DNA of 64,000 bases from Deltaproteobacteria bacterium (GTDB taxonomy: Bacteria; Desulfobacterota; Binatia; UBA1149; SPBQ01): NCBI GenBank assembly GCA_029262375.1, contig JAJCZM010000009.1, forward strand, positions 30,963-94,962. The letters are read 5' to 3'. The position numbers and the translations under genes were made by a program. Position 1 is the stretch's first letter. The number at the start of each line of letters is the position of its first letter. The notes below the pieces were generated by a model. The model was not told where the DNA came from and did no database searches. It saw only the letters and a program-made list of their open reading frames with translations. This document shows positions 28,696 through 37,814 of this stretch, in pieces.

Positions 28696-29846
28696 TGCGC
28701 TCCGCGCGCCAGCGTCGCACGGAGTTCTGGAAACGCAGCCGATACCATCGCCACGAGAACCTCGGGCGGTCGGTTGAGGGCGTCGGTGACGGGAACGCCT
28801 AGCTCGTCCTCGTAGCGCACAATCGCCGCGCTGAGCTCATCATCGGTCATGTTCTCGTGGTTGATCGTGATTCCGATCACCTTGGTATCGGCGAAGGTCT
28901 CAATCAGCTTGATCTCCGAGGCCGGCGTCGGCATCGCCATCTGGTCGAAATCACAACGGTGGCTACGGCCGGGCGCGTGCTGCAACACGACCGCATCGGG
29001 GCAGCTACCGCGTAGAATGAAACTCGTCGTGGAGTAGGCAGGATGCCCCAGGGCCCCCTGCCCTTCGATGATGATTACGTCCGGCCGCTCGCGCTCGAAC
29101 GCCTCGACGATGAGAGCTTCGAGTTCCCCCGCGCAAAATTGCGATGGCACGGCGTCCAGTGCGACGCCGTATCGCGCGCCCTGCATCAAGCCGGTCTGCC
29201 CCGTGCCGATCATCACGGCGTTCACCCCGCGCTGTTGAAGCGATTGGGTCAAGATGGTGGCCGTCGTGCGCTTGCCGATCGCGCAGTCTGTTCCGAGCAC
29301 CGCGATGCGTGGACACGTCACTTCAGCGATGCGTCCACTGAATGTACGCAGCTCCTGCTTTTCGCGCGGCTTGCGCACATCGCGGATGTGTACGCCGCGT
29401 GCGGAACTGGCAGCAACGAACTCCGGGTCATCGGTGAGAAATTCGTGCAGCCCATTGACGATGTTCATGCCGAGGCCAATGGCCGACAGCACGACGTCGC
29501 GTTCGTCGGCAGACAGCATGCCACTCGCCGGTGCCATCCCATAGATGAAGTAGGCAGGCACGCCGCCGCCGAGCCTGAGCGAGGCATCCAGATCGCGACA
29601 GATAGGGATGCCTTTGATGCCTTCGTCGAGGATCGTGCCGGCATCGACGCCTGCCTTCCCACTGTCGATGATCGCGACGATATCGTAAAGCTCCGAGTGT
29701 CGGACGAGCCCGTTGGCGGTCTTACCATCGATCTCGCCGAAGTTGCCCTCGCAGTAGACGACCGCAGTCGCGGCCCTCTTACGCTCGTACACGATGGGTG
29801 GCGGCGCAGCGGGCGCCGGAACCGGCGCGACGGCGTTGGCGGACAC
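28692..29846 (-). CDS. DUF1611 family protein (DgcN-like)
   Basis: 384 residues from GTG 29846. The N-terminal Rossmann-like part (TAVVYCEGNFGEIDGKTANG, HSELYDIVAIID) is followed by a P-loop domain with IAVLGTDCAIGKRTTATIL (Walker A), VMIGTGQTGLMQGARYG and PDVIIIEGQGALGHPAYS. The family includes DgcN, reported to N-acetylate D-glutamate in a catabolic pathway. The exact activity here is inferred. An alternative start is an ATT at 29889-29891, 45 bp upstream in frame and 5 nt after a strong AGGAGG; the annotated GTG has no ribosome site. First gene of the operon with racemase and M81 peptidase. Confidence 0.87.
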   Translation of the reverse strand: MSANAVAPVPAPAAPPPIVYERKRAATAVVYCEGNFGEIDGKTANGLVRHSELYDIVAIIDSGKAGVDAGTILDEGIKGIPICRDLDASLRLGGGVPAYFIYGMAPASGMLSADERDVVLSAIGLGMNIVNGLHEFLTDDPEFVAASSARGVHIRDVRKPREKQELRTFSGRIAEVTCPRIAVLGTDCAIGKRTTATILTQSLQQRGVNAVMIGTGQTGLMQGARYGVALDAVPSQFCAGELEALIVEAFERERPDVIIIEGQGALGHPAYSTTSFILRGSCPDAVVLQHAPGRSHRCDFDQMAMPTPASEIKLIETFADTKVIGITINHENMTDDELSAAIVRYEDELGVPVTDALNRPPEVLVAMVSAAFPELRATLARGAQ

Positions 29847-29888
29847 GATTTGCGGAATGGATGAAGATTCAGAAATGGGAACTAATGG

Positions 29889-29922
29889 AATGAATACCTC
29901 CTCTAGCTGGGCTCAGAGGAGG
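29889..29922 (-). promoter_or_regulatory. Strong Shine-Dalgarno in a perfect hairpin before the DUF1611 gene, with possible ATT start
   Basis: CCTCCTCT (29897-29904) and AGAGGAGG (29915-29922) form an 8-bp perfect stem with a 10-nt loop. On the minus strand the AGGAGG at 29902-29897 is followed after TATTC by ATT (29891-29889), in frame with the DUF1611 gene. Pairing would hide the ribosome site, suggesting translational control. Confidence 0.45.
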
Positions 29923-30150
29923 CGACAAGTCCGTACCGGCTGGCAGCAGCCGGTATCACCGGTATCACCGGGGGGCCCCACTAAGTTTTGCTTGGCACGT
30001 TTATCGTATCACGAGCCCACCGCTCGACCTATCGTGAACTGGATGCGGCCCGTCGGGCGGAGCAAATGGATGGGCTGACGGCCGATCTGGTTCGGCGGAG
30101 TCCCGCACGAACCCACTGTTGCTCAGGCGCGTTGGACTACCGTCTAACGC
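29923..30150. other. Divergent intergenic region
   Basis: Lies between the DUF1611 operon leader and the secreted protein gene at 30151. It holds a short direct repeat, GGTATCACC twice at about 29950-29968, and no gene. Confidence 0.4.
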
Positions 30151-33100
30151 ATGGTAACCGTGAACATGACCCGGATTTCCCTGCCCCATTCGCGTTCACG
30201 CGTCCTACTTATCTGCTTCGCGGTTCTGTTTGCGCTCGGCGGCGGGCCTATTCGCACCGCCCGAGCAGCAAACGGTGACTGCGGCCAGCCGCTCTCTTCG
30301 GGCGTCATTCCCACCGCCACCGACGCGCTGTTCATCCTGAACGTCGCAGTCGGTTTCGGCACTTGCGAGCCGTGCATTTGCGACACCGACGATTCAGGTG
30401 CGACCACTGCCACCGACGCGCTGAAGACCCTGAGTGGCGCCGTCGGCGTCCAGGTCGATTTCGCCTGCCCGAGCTGTGAGCCGGTTTCGCTGTGCGACGC
30501 GCTTCTATCGATCGACACCAGCGGCGACACGTTCGACACGATCGATATCGGCCAAGTCCCCGGCGACCCTGGCGACCCCGGCGACTATGATGGTCTGTGG
30601 GCGATTGTGACACCGCCGGTCGGCGATGCCGGCACGGCTCCCGTCTTGCTGGACGCCGACGGCAATGAACGGCTGATGGTACCGCTGCATCCCGACGGCT
30701 CAGTCACGGGAGGGACCGTCGACGTCGCCATCACCGACGGCATCGAGATCTGCCCGATCGGTTCGTTGGAGATCCTTCCGCTGCCCACCGCTCCTGCCGA
30801 CACCAGTGCCGATGTCCTTGCGGCGTTCCTCACGCTCATCGATGCGCTCGCAGCGGATTTCGGATTCACGGGCGCCGAGCTGGCGACAACACCACTCAGT
30901 CAGCTCCCTTCGGCACTCCTTCCATCGGCGGTCGCTCAGATCGCCCTCGCGGGGCCGAGCAACGAAAACTCGTTCGCTGCGATGCTCGCCGGTACGGCAC
31001 CCGATGTCGCCGATGGCCTCGATATCGATCTCGTCGATCGGCTGTTCGCAAAGATAGGACTCAAGAGCGCACTCGAGGAGCTACTCGCAAACCGAACACA
31101 GATCACGCCGGGCTCATCGACCGTACGTGCGGCGCGGTCGGCATCCAGTCCCGCACAAGGCACATGCGGTGACCTGGCTCCCGTCGACTACGAGATTTCC
31201 AACGCCGAAGAGCTCAGTAGATTCATGCTGGAAGGACAGGCCGCACGCGACGGTCAGACATCGCTCGGCAATCAAGTGCTAACCGATTCGCTCGGGATGA
31301 TCTTCACGACGATCGGCCTCGCCGTACCACCGGTGAGCGCGATTGGAGGGGCGGCGCTGCTCGCATGGACCCAGCAGCAGCAAGCAACAGGGGATCTATT
31401 TCCAGCGCTTCTGACCAAGATCGAGTTCGAGGTTGAGAACGGCGGGCGCATCCCCGAGGACCGGATGGACGGTGGCGACGGTGCCGTGGCGCCTTATCCT
31501 GAATGGAGCGACCCGCAGCTATTCGCGACGAACCTGGGCATGGACCTCTCTCGCGCGACGTTGGAAAGGTTGATCGCCGTCCTCAACTTCCTCCCGGTCC
31601 CCGGCACGATCGACGGAGAACTCCTCCGCGCCGGAGTACTTATGGCTGTGAACGATGCTTTGGATGACTTCGGCGACGAGCAGTGTCGGAGCATCCCTCC
31701 CACGGTATGGGGCCCCGTCGGTGAGGCGCGCGATCCGAGGTTCGTCGAACCATTGTTCTTCGGCGACAGCGTCGAGCAAGTGCTGTTCGAGTTCTTCCAG
31801 CCGGTTGCCCTCGGAACGACACAGCTGCGCATCCGAACCACGGACGCGTTCAGCGGACCGCCGGTGAGTGAGGAAGTAGCTCTCGAGGTTGTGATCAAGC
31901 AAGTGGTCTTGGAGAGGTCAGAGATCACCGTTGAACCGGGTGATCCAGTGGAAGTCATTGCCACCGTTCTGGATTCCTACCGTCCCGATGCTCTCAACTG
32001 GGAGTACCCAGGCTTCCTCACCACCCAGGTGGATGCACCCGAGGGCAACGTCCACACACTACGGTTCGATTCGCCCGAGGAGCGCGAGCTCTTTCCGTTC
32101 GAGATCCGAGCTTTCAGCACTTCGATCAAGTTGGATCCCCAGACTCCCGAGCGCGACGACACCGTCCAGATCAAGACGGAGGCAAGTGTCAGAATTTCCC
32201 CGCGCGGAGGATGCGTCTCGAACGGATCGACGCTCGATCTCGAGGCCGAGGTCGAAGGCTTGGCCGACTCCGAAGACGACAGCGTGGATTGGAGCTACTC
32301 GGGCGGCGGCTCTTTGGTACCGGGGATGAACAACCTGGCGGTCTACACTGCGCCCGCGAACGGCGAAGGCCAGGTAACCATCATCGCGACGCTCGCTTCC
32401 GACAGCGAGGTAACCGACGAGGTCACGATCCCGTACGGCCCCTGCGACATCAACCTCGACGTCGGTTGGTATTCCGGCTCCGGCACCTACGACCCGGCGC
32501 TGCCGGCGGATATCATTCAAATGAAGTCCGCCTATTATTCGGGCCCCTTGTTCCCACAGCCGGGTGATCTTTTGATGCCGCCCGCAAGTTGGTCGAACGG
32601 CAGCAGCGTTATGGTCTCGACGCTCAACGGCAGCACGTACCCTCAGACGGTTCGCGACAACATGGGTGTCGACCACCAGTTGTTGCTGACGTCGGCAAGC
32701 CAGATCGATGCCAACCTCACGTCCGCCTCCGGCAGCGCAGCCGCATTGACAATGGCGTGGAGTACGAGCGCCGAATGCCTGGCGATCCCTAATAGTGCCA
32801 ACGGCGTCGAGTGCAGCAACGGTCAAGCGCAGTTCGATTGGAACCCGGTGTTCTGGCTCAACATCGCCGAAGGCGGAACTTACGAAGCGCGCTTCACGAT
32901 GAGCTGCACGCGAAACGGAATGGACGGCCTTCATGCGGTGGGAGCCACGACGCGGTTGTATCGACACAAAGCCGGCGCCGCGCAAACCAGTTTCCCGAAC
33001 AGCGGGACGACGGGCCCCAGCATCAATGGACTGAACCCGTTCAATGCGCCGACGCCCGCGCCTCTGCCGTTCCCGATCGGTCAAACGAACCACGTCTGCG

Positions 33101-33315
33101 AGCCGGGCGCGCAAGCCATCGACGTGCAGGCCACGTGGGAACTCGGCCCTCCGGCCGATCCCTCCAAGCCCGACGTCGTAGCATTTGTCATCACGATCTT
33201 CTCGTTCATGGTGAGTCCGGTGGATTACAGTGTCGTCTTCGATCCAGAGGTAGGGAGCTACAGCCAAAGCGGAACGATCTCCAGTTCGGTGAGTATCGTT
33301 CGTACGGGACCGTGA
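30151..33315 (+). CDS. Large secreted protein with N-terminal dockerin-like pair and Ig-like segment
   Basis: 1054 residues (ATG 30151; another ATG is five codons in). Signal peptide about 15-40 (LLICFAVLFALGGGPIRTAR). Directly after it lies a dockerin-like pair, CGQPLSSGVIPTATDALFIL (calcium loop degenerate) and CDTDDSGATTATDALKTLSG (loop residues D-x-D-x-S kept). The long middle is unassigned. Around 680-770 is an Ig/Big-like segment (VRISPRGGCVSNGSTLDLEA, VYTAPANGEGQVTIIATLAS). The C-terminal 280 residues are Ser/Gly/Asn-rich and beta-like. Probably cell-surface or secreted. A weak 7-bp hairpin (33335-33362) follows the stop. Confidence 0.75.
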   Translation: MVTVNMTRISLPHSRSRVLLICFAVLFALGGGPIRTARAANGDCGQPLSSGVIPTATDALFILNVAVGFGTCEPCICDTDDSGATTATDALKTLSGAVGVQVDFACPSCEPVSLCDALLSIDTSGDTFDTIDIGQVPGDPGDPGDYDGLWAIVTPPVGDAGTAPVLLDADGNERLMVPLHPDGSVTGGTVDVAITDGIEICPIGSLEILPLPTAPADTSADVLAAFLTLIDALAADFGFTGAELATTPLSQLPSALLPSAVAQIALAGPSNENSFAAMLAGTAPDVADGLDIDLVDRLFAKIGLKSALEELLANRTQITPGSSTVRAARSASSPAQGTCGDLAPVDYEISNAEELSRFMLEGQAARDGQTSLGNQVLTDSLGMIFTTIGLAVPPVSAIGGAALLAWTQQQQATGDLFPALLTKIEFEVENGGRIPEDRMDGGDGAVAPYPEWSDPQLFATNLGMDLSRATLERLIAVLNFLPVPGTIDGELLRAGVLMAVNDALDDFGDEQCRSIPPTVWGPVGEARDPRFVEPLFFGDSVEQVLFEFFQPVALGTTQLRIRTTDAFSGPPVSEEVALEVVIKQVVLERSEITVEPGDPVEVIATVLDSYRPDALNWEYPGFLTTQVDAPEGNVHTLRFDSPEERELFPFEIRAFSTSIKLDPQTPERDDTVQIKTEASVRISPRGGCVSNGSTLDLEAEVEGLADSEDDSVDWSYSGGGSLVPGMNNLAVYTAPANGEGQVTIIATLASDSEVTDEVTIPYGPCDINLDVGWYSGSGTYDPALPADIIQMKSAYYSGPLFPQPGDLLMPPASWSNGSSVMVSTLNGSTYPQTVRDNMGVDHQLLLTSASQIDANLTSASGSAAALTMAWSTSAECLAIPNSANGVECSNGQAQFDWNPVFWLNIAEGGTYEARFTMSCTRNGMDGLHAVGATTRLYRHKAGAAQTSFPNSGTTGPSINGLNPFNAPTPAPLPFPIGQTNHVCEPGAQAIDVQATWELGPPADPSKPDVVAFVITIFSFMVSPVDYSVVFDPEVGSYSQSGTISSSVSIVRTGP

Positions 33316-33403
33316 GCCCCGCGCCCGCCAGGTCGAGAAGCAGCCACACCGCAGCGCTTCTCATCACAACTAGCGGTTCAGACCGCAACACTATTTGTAA
33401 CCG

Positions 33404-34462
33404 ATGGACGTAAATTCACTTCCGACATCCCTCGAAGAGATCACGCCCGAATGGCTCACCGGCGCGGTCGCCGATCGTTTTCCCGATGCGCGTGCGCGCA
33501 CTACGTCGGTCGTGGACGCGCATAGCGGCACAACGGGCCGTGCGCGCTTGCGGGTCGATTGGGAAGGCGCGCAGACGCCCGCCGAAACGCTATTCCTCAA
33601 GCTACCGCCTACCGACGAGACATCCCGGCTGATGGTTCTTGCTACCGGCATGGGTCGGCGCGAGGCGCGTTTCTATGCACATGTTGCGGATCACGTCCCC
33701 GTACGCGTCCCTCGCCCGCTGTTCGCCGATGCAAGCGAGGACGGCGCGCAATATCTCATGGTACTCGAGGATCTCGAAGCCGCCGGGTGCACCTTCCCTG
33801 ACAGCGCCGACTCCAATCTGCTCGCACACTCCCGTTCGATGATGCATTCGCTCGGGCGGCTCCACGCCGCCTACCGCGAAACCAGCACTCCTCGCCCCGG
33901 GTTCGACTTCATCGAAGGCCCCATGCAGAGCGAATGGGGCAAGATATTGGTTCAGACCGCTCTGGAAAAATACGAAACAGAGATGCCGAACGAGTTCGGC
34001 GCGCTCGGCCGTTTATATCTCGACGCCAACGAGCAGTTCCTTGCCCTGCTCGAAGAAGGCACCAAAACGCTCCTGCACGGAGACACGCATCTGGGCAACC
34101 TGTTCGTTGAAAACGACGAGATCGGCTACCTCGACTGGGCTTGCACGTGTCGCTCGGTGGGCATGCGCGATGTGGCGTACTTCTGCTGCGCCTCATTGCC
34201 AACACAGTTTCGACTCGACCACGAATCCGAACTGCTCGCGATCTACCGCGATTCAATGGAAGACGCCGGCGCTCCCGTCGATGCCGAAGAGGTGCGCGAG
34301 CATTACCGCCGCTACGCAGCCTACGGTTGGATTGCCGCAACAGCCACGCTTGCTGCCGGCGACCGGATGCAGAGCATCGAAGTCGGACGCCGCGCCACCG
34401 CGCAGGCGAACGCGGCGATCCGTGATCTGGGTACCGTCGAGTATTTCCGCGAGCGCCTATAG
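33404..34462 (+). CDS. Phosphotransferase family protein (APH/ecdysteroid-kinase-like)
   Basis: 352 residues with a protein-kinase-like fold. FLKLPPTDE carries the probable ATP-binding Lys, YLMVLEDLEAAG is the hinge, KTLLHGDTHLGNLFVEND is the catalytic loop (HGDxHxxN), and IGYLDWACTCRSVGMRDVAY is the metal-binding Asp segment. Such enzymes phosphorylate hydroxyl groups of small molecules (choline, antibiotics, steroids). The substrate is unknown. It stands alone, 88 bp after the large secreted gene. Confidence 0.85.
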   Translation: MDVNSLPTSLEEITPEWLTGAVADRFPDARARTTSVVDAHSGTTGRARLRVDWEGAQTPAETLFLKLPPTDETSRLMVLATGMGRREARFYAHVADHVPVRVPRPLFADASEDGAQYLMVLEDLEAAGCTFPDSADSNLLAHSRSMMHSLGRLHAAYRETSTPRPGFDFIEGPMQSEWGKILVQTALEKYETEMPNEFGALGRLYLDANEQFLALLEEGTKTLLHGDTHLGNLFVENDEIGYLDWACTCRSVGMRDVAYFCCASLPTQFRLDHESELLAIYRDSMEDAGAPVDAEEVREHYRRYAAYGWIAATATLAAGDRMQSIEVGRRATAQANAAIRDLGTVEYFRERL

Positions 34463-34650
34463 ACGGCGTGCGCGTTAAACATTGCGCGCAGCGGCCAGCG
34501 CGACTTCGCGACGAACTTCTTCTCGATTGACCAACGTCTGCTCAACGGTAAACGTCCATGCGATGCGCGATTCTGATAACCGTGATGACGATTCGACGGC
34601 CGTCGATGCTGATTAGAGCCCCGGCGCCTGCGCGGCCGCGAGCCCGCCGC

Positions 34651-37482
34651 CTAGTCCAGTTCCATTCGCAGGATCGACCAGTCCGCCAACAAGGAGTTGC
34701 CGAGTTCGGTAGCGACGACCACGGTCTTCTTGTTCATCGACGGCGGCGTATGCGGGAGCCAGCGGATGTTGCCGCCGCTGGAAGGGCCGATCGTGTCGAA
34801 CCGATGCAGGAGCCGATAATGGCTCCCCTTACGTTCGGCGAGCAGTACGGTGTCGTCCGGGAGATCCATGATGCTGACGTACACCGCACCTTTCCCTTTC
34901 TGCTCGGCGGCCGGGTAGTTCGACGGCCCCAGCAAGTCGAGGTAGCGGTGATAGTTGCCGTAGATGTACGGATCATCTTCGCAGCGAACGACATCGATCG
35001 TACCCTTGGTCCATTTGAAAACGCAGGAACCCGATATCGCACCGGACACATAGGCGCCGAAATAGATGTGCTTCGACGTTCCGGACGGCGGTCCCTTGTG
35101 AAGGCTGAACGTGCCGTCGAACGGCAACGGTGCCGAATCTCCGTCGCAGACGACGACATCGAGAGGATCACCGGCGCGCCTTACCTTATATACGCAGCTG
35201 AAACCCGATCCGGTTCCAACGAATACGATATTGCGTTTGCGTACTACCGGCGCATTGAAGCTAGAGAAGGTCCCGCCGTTCGGTGCGAGATCGCCGTCCA
35301 TCACTACCGTGCCGAGACCCTGCTTCGTCCATACGAAGAGACCGGTGCTCCCGGTCGGATGGCCCTCGACGTCGGCAACGAATGCGATGGTCGACTTATC
35401 GGCTGCGGGAACCGCCAGGTCGCTGTTCCCGGTTTGATTCTGAATGTTTGCGAACGTTCCAACGGCACCCGGAAGGGGGTCGCCTTCGAGAGCGACAACG
35501 TCCACGCCCCCACCCTTCATCGTCAACACCGCATCTCTGATGTCGCCGGCCCCACCCGCGACCTTCGCAAGCACAGCCAGGCGCTTCGACGCGCCGTTCA
35601 GCGTGAGTGTATCGATGTCGTCGATGTGGCTGCCCGGGAGACCGGCGAGTGCGTCGCCGCTGGACGCGACACTAATCGCGGGTGCGCAGCTCACCGAGTT
35701 GCAGCGGGCGACGAAGGCACTCTTGCGCCAGCCGCGAAACGACAGATCGCCGGCCGCGTTCACTTCGGGCAATGTCGGTAGGAAGCCGGCGCCGACGGCG
35801 CTTACGAACTGCGTATCGGCAACGGCGTTGGTCGGATTGGTACCGTTCTTATGGAATACGCCGCTACCGCTGGCGCAATCCGCTACGAAAACGAGTTGGC
35901 CGGTGCCATCGATCTCAGGCTTGGAAAACCGCAGCCACGATCCGCCACCTGGACAACCCGGCGTCACGCCGGCCGCGACGATCGCGCTCGGTCCGGGCAG
36001 CGCGGGCGCGTCGGCAATGATGGCGGCGCCGTCTCCGACGACGCGACCGACCACAGCATAAACGCCGTTGGAGGAAGCGGCGACGTCTCCTGTCACCGAC
36101 TCCACTGTTTGGCCGCTCGCGAGAAGCCAACCGTCGACGAGCATCGCAATTGCCGGCGGTCCGTTCGGGGCTCGTCGCCACAGCCCCGACGTGTAGATCC
36201 CGCCGGTTATGTCCGAAGAGAAGTACACGTCGCCGAGCGCGTCAATCGCGGGTTCACGGTTGAGGTTCCGGTAGGTCCCGCCGCCCGGTGCCGGTCCGTC
36301 TTCGCATGCAATCGCCGTCGCGGGGATGCCCGGGCTCGCCGCCAGAATACCGTCGCCGTCGCTGCCCTTGGCGTAAAATGTGACCACCGGCGCGTTGTCG
36401 GCGACGTCGAACCCTCGCGGGCGACTGCCGATGTCGCGAATCACACCGCCGCCGCCGGCGCAGGGATGGTTAGCAAAGATCTGCGCGAGTAACGCCCCCA
36501 CACCGGTGCCCACATTGATGGTATAGAGATCCTCGGTAAGCACGGGGAGTGCCGCGGCACTCGCGCGGAAGACGAGGTCGCCGTTGTTGTTGAGAGCTAC
36601 GTCCTCACCGAACTGCGAGAAGTTGCCTCCGCCGGGCGCCGCTTGGCCCTTGAGCACCATCGGAAAGACCCCGGCGCCGCTCGAGCCGAATACGCCTTCC
36701 TCCACCGCGCCGCCGTTGACTCGACCGTAGAACGCGATCGTACCGTTGGCATTGATAGACGGTTCGCCGAGCTTCGAGAACACACCGCCAACAGGCGAAG
36801 GTGAGCCGCTGCTCGCTACCGTCACGATCGCACCGCCGGCGTCGCGCTGGAAGACGGCATACTGGCGCGAAGCGAAGCCGATGTCCCGCCGCGTGAGTGC
36901 GACCGCCGTACGCAGCTCGGCAAACGTTCCGCCCAGCGGATTGGCATCGCTCGATAGGATGATCTCCTCGAGGCTTACAGCTGTGTGGTGCTCGGGATCG
37001 GCCTCGTCAATGTTCAAGACCAGATTCCCGCCATTGCCGCTGTTCGAACCGACTTGCACGAACACGACCTCACCGGCATCGAGCGGCACGATCATCTCGG
37101 CCTCGTCGCCGCTTCCGCCGGGAATCTCGGCGTTGCACCCCAGTTCGATGAACATGCCGCAACTGCCGCGGTGTGCGGCAATCACGGTGTCGTAGTCGCT
37201 GCCCTCGGTAGTGATGCGCACGCTCACGCGCGACGCCGATTGCAGTCGATACCAGAGGTTCTCACTGCCGTTACCGCAAGAGGGCAATGGATCGGCCGCC
37301 TGCTGATTGAGCGACGTTGTGTCGCCCACTTCCGTGTACGGGAACGACGCAATGTTGACGGCTCCGCCGCAGTTGTCGTGCAACGGGATAGCCTGCGCAG
37401 GGCGCGCGACGACGAGAGACGCGGCAATCGAAGCTATAGACAGGAGCAGCGGGTGCATCGCGCCGCGATTGATCGAATTCAT
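34651..37482 (-). CDS. Secreted beta-propeller-like protein with NxxGxxxF repeats
   Basis: 943 residues from ATG 37482, preferred because GGGGGA lies 5 nt upstream. Signal peptide about 9-31 ends PAQA. Residues 35-150 form a beta-sandwich resembling pre-peptidase C-terminal domains (DNCGGAVNIASFPYTEVGDT, LWYRLQSASRVSVRITTEGS). From about 165 onwards come repeats of about 50-60 residues with the core NxxGxxxF (INANGTIAFYG, LNNNGDLVFRA, IDGTGQLVFVAD, VNAAGDLSFRG) next to PGGGTF/GxxF segments. These are the tandem-repeat choice-of-anchor type, here without a visible anchor. Convergent with the phosphotransferase gene. Confidence 0.82.
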   Translation of the reverse strand: MNSINRGAMHPLLLSIASIAASLVVARPAQAIPLHDNCGGAVNIASFPYTEVGDTTSLNQQAADPLPSCGNGSENLWYRLQSASRVSVRITTEGSDYDTVIAAHRGSCGMFIELGCNAEIPGGSGDEAEMIVPLDAGEVVFVQVGSNSGNGGNLVLNIDEADPEHHTAVSLEEIILSSDANPLGGTFAELRTAVALTRRDIGFASRQYAVFQRDAGGAIVTVASSGSPSPVGGVFSKLGEPSINANGTIAFYGRVNGGAVEEGVFGSSGAGVFPMVLKGQAAPGGGNFSQFGEDVALNNNGDLVFRASAAALPVLTEDLYTINVGTGVGALLAQIFANHPCAGGGGVIRDIGSRPRGFDVADNAPVVTFYAKGSDGDGILAASPGIPATAIACEDGPAPGGGTYRNLNREPAIDALGDVYFSSDITGGIYTSGLWRRAPNGPPAIAMLVDGWLLASGQTVESVTGDVAASSNGVYAVVGRVVGDGAAIIADAPALPGPSAIVAAGVTPGCPGGGSWLRFSKPEIDGTGQLVFVADCASGSGVFHKNGTNPTNAVADTQFVSAVGAGFLPTLPEVNAAGDLSFRGWRKSAFVARCNSVSCAPAISVASSGDALAGLPGSHIDDIDTLTLNGASKRLAVLAKVAGGAGDIRDAVLTMKGGGVDVVALEGDPLPGAVGTFANIQNQTGNSDLAVPAADKSTIAFVADVEGHPTGSTGLFVWTKQGLGTVVMDGDLAPNGGTFSSFNAPVVRKRNIVFVGTGSGFSCVYKVRRAGDPLDVVVCDGDSAPLPFDGTFSLHKGPPSGTSKHIYFGAYVSGAISGSCVFKWTKGTIDVVRCEDDPYIYGNYHRYLDLLGPSNYPAAEQKGKGAVYVSIMDLPDDTVLLAERKGSHYRLLHRFDTIGPSSGGNIRWLPHTPPSMNKKTVVVATELGNSLLADWSILRMELD

Positions 37483-37814
37483 AATGTCCCCCAACATTTA
37501 GATGCGATGTCGACTGCGCGATCGAGATCCCCAGCCACACGCAGTCTTGCACGGCGCGACACTCCCCGTAAACCGGGAATGTCGTTGATTTAGAACGAAT
37601 CCCGACTTCGCGGCTACCCCTTCGGGTAAACTCCCGTGCCTCGCATGGTCATCAGGGTAGGCCGCAAGATAGGGCCGGTCATGGCGTTGCACGGGCGTGG
37701 ATGAGCGCCGCCCCACCCCGCCGGCGCTTGCATCATGTCACTAGGTGGCATGACACGTTCTTATCGGTCCAAAAGTAGACATGACTTAGGAGTGTCAATA
37801 AAGTTTTCGTTGCC
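37483..37814. other. Intergenic region with TGTCA-type dyads
   Basis: About 330 bp between divergent secreted-protein genes, with no gene seen. TGTCA-N10-TGACA at 37736-37755 forms a dyad, and further TGAC/GTCA elements occur to 37797 just before the gene at 37815. This could be an operator but is unproven. Confidence 0.35.
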
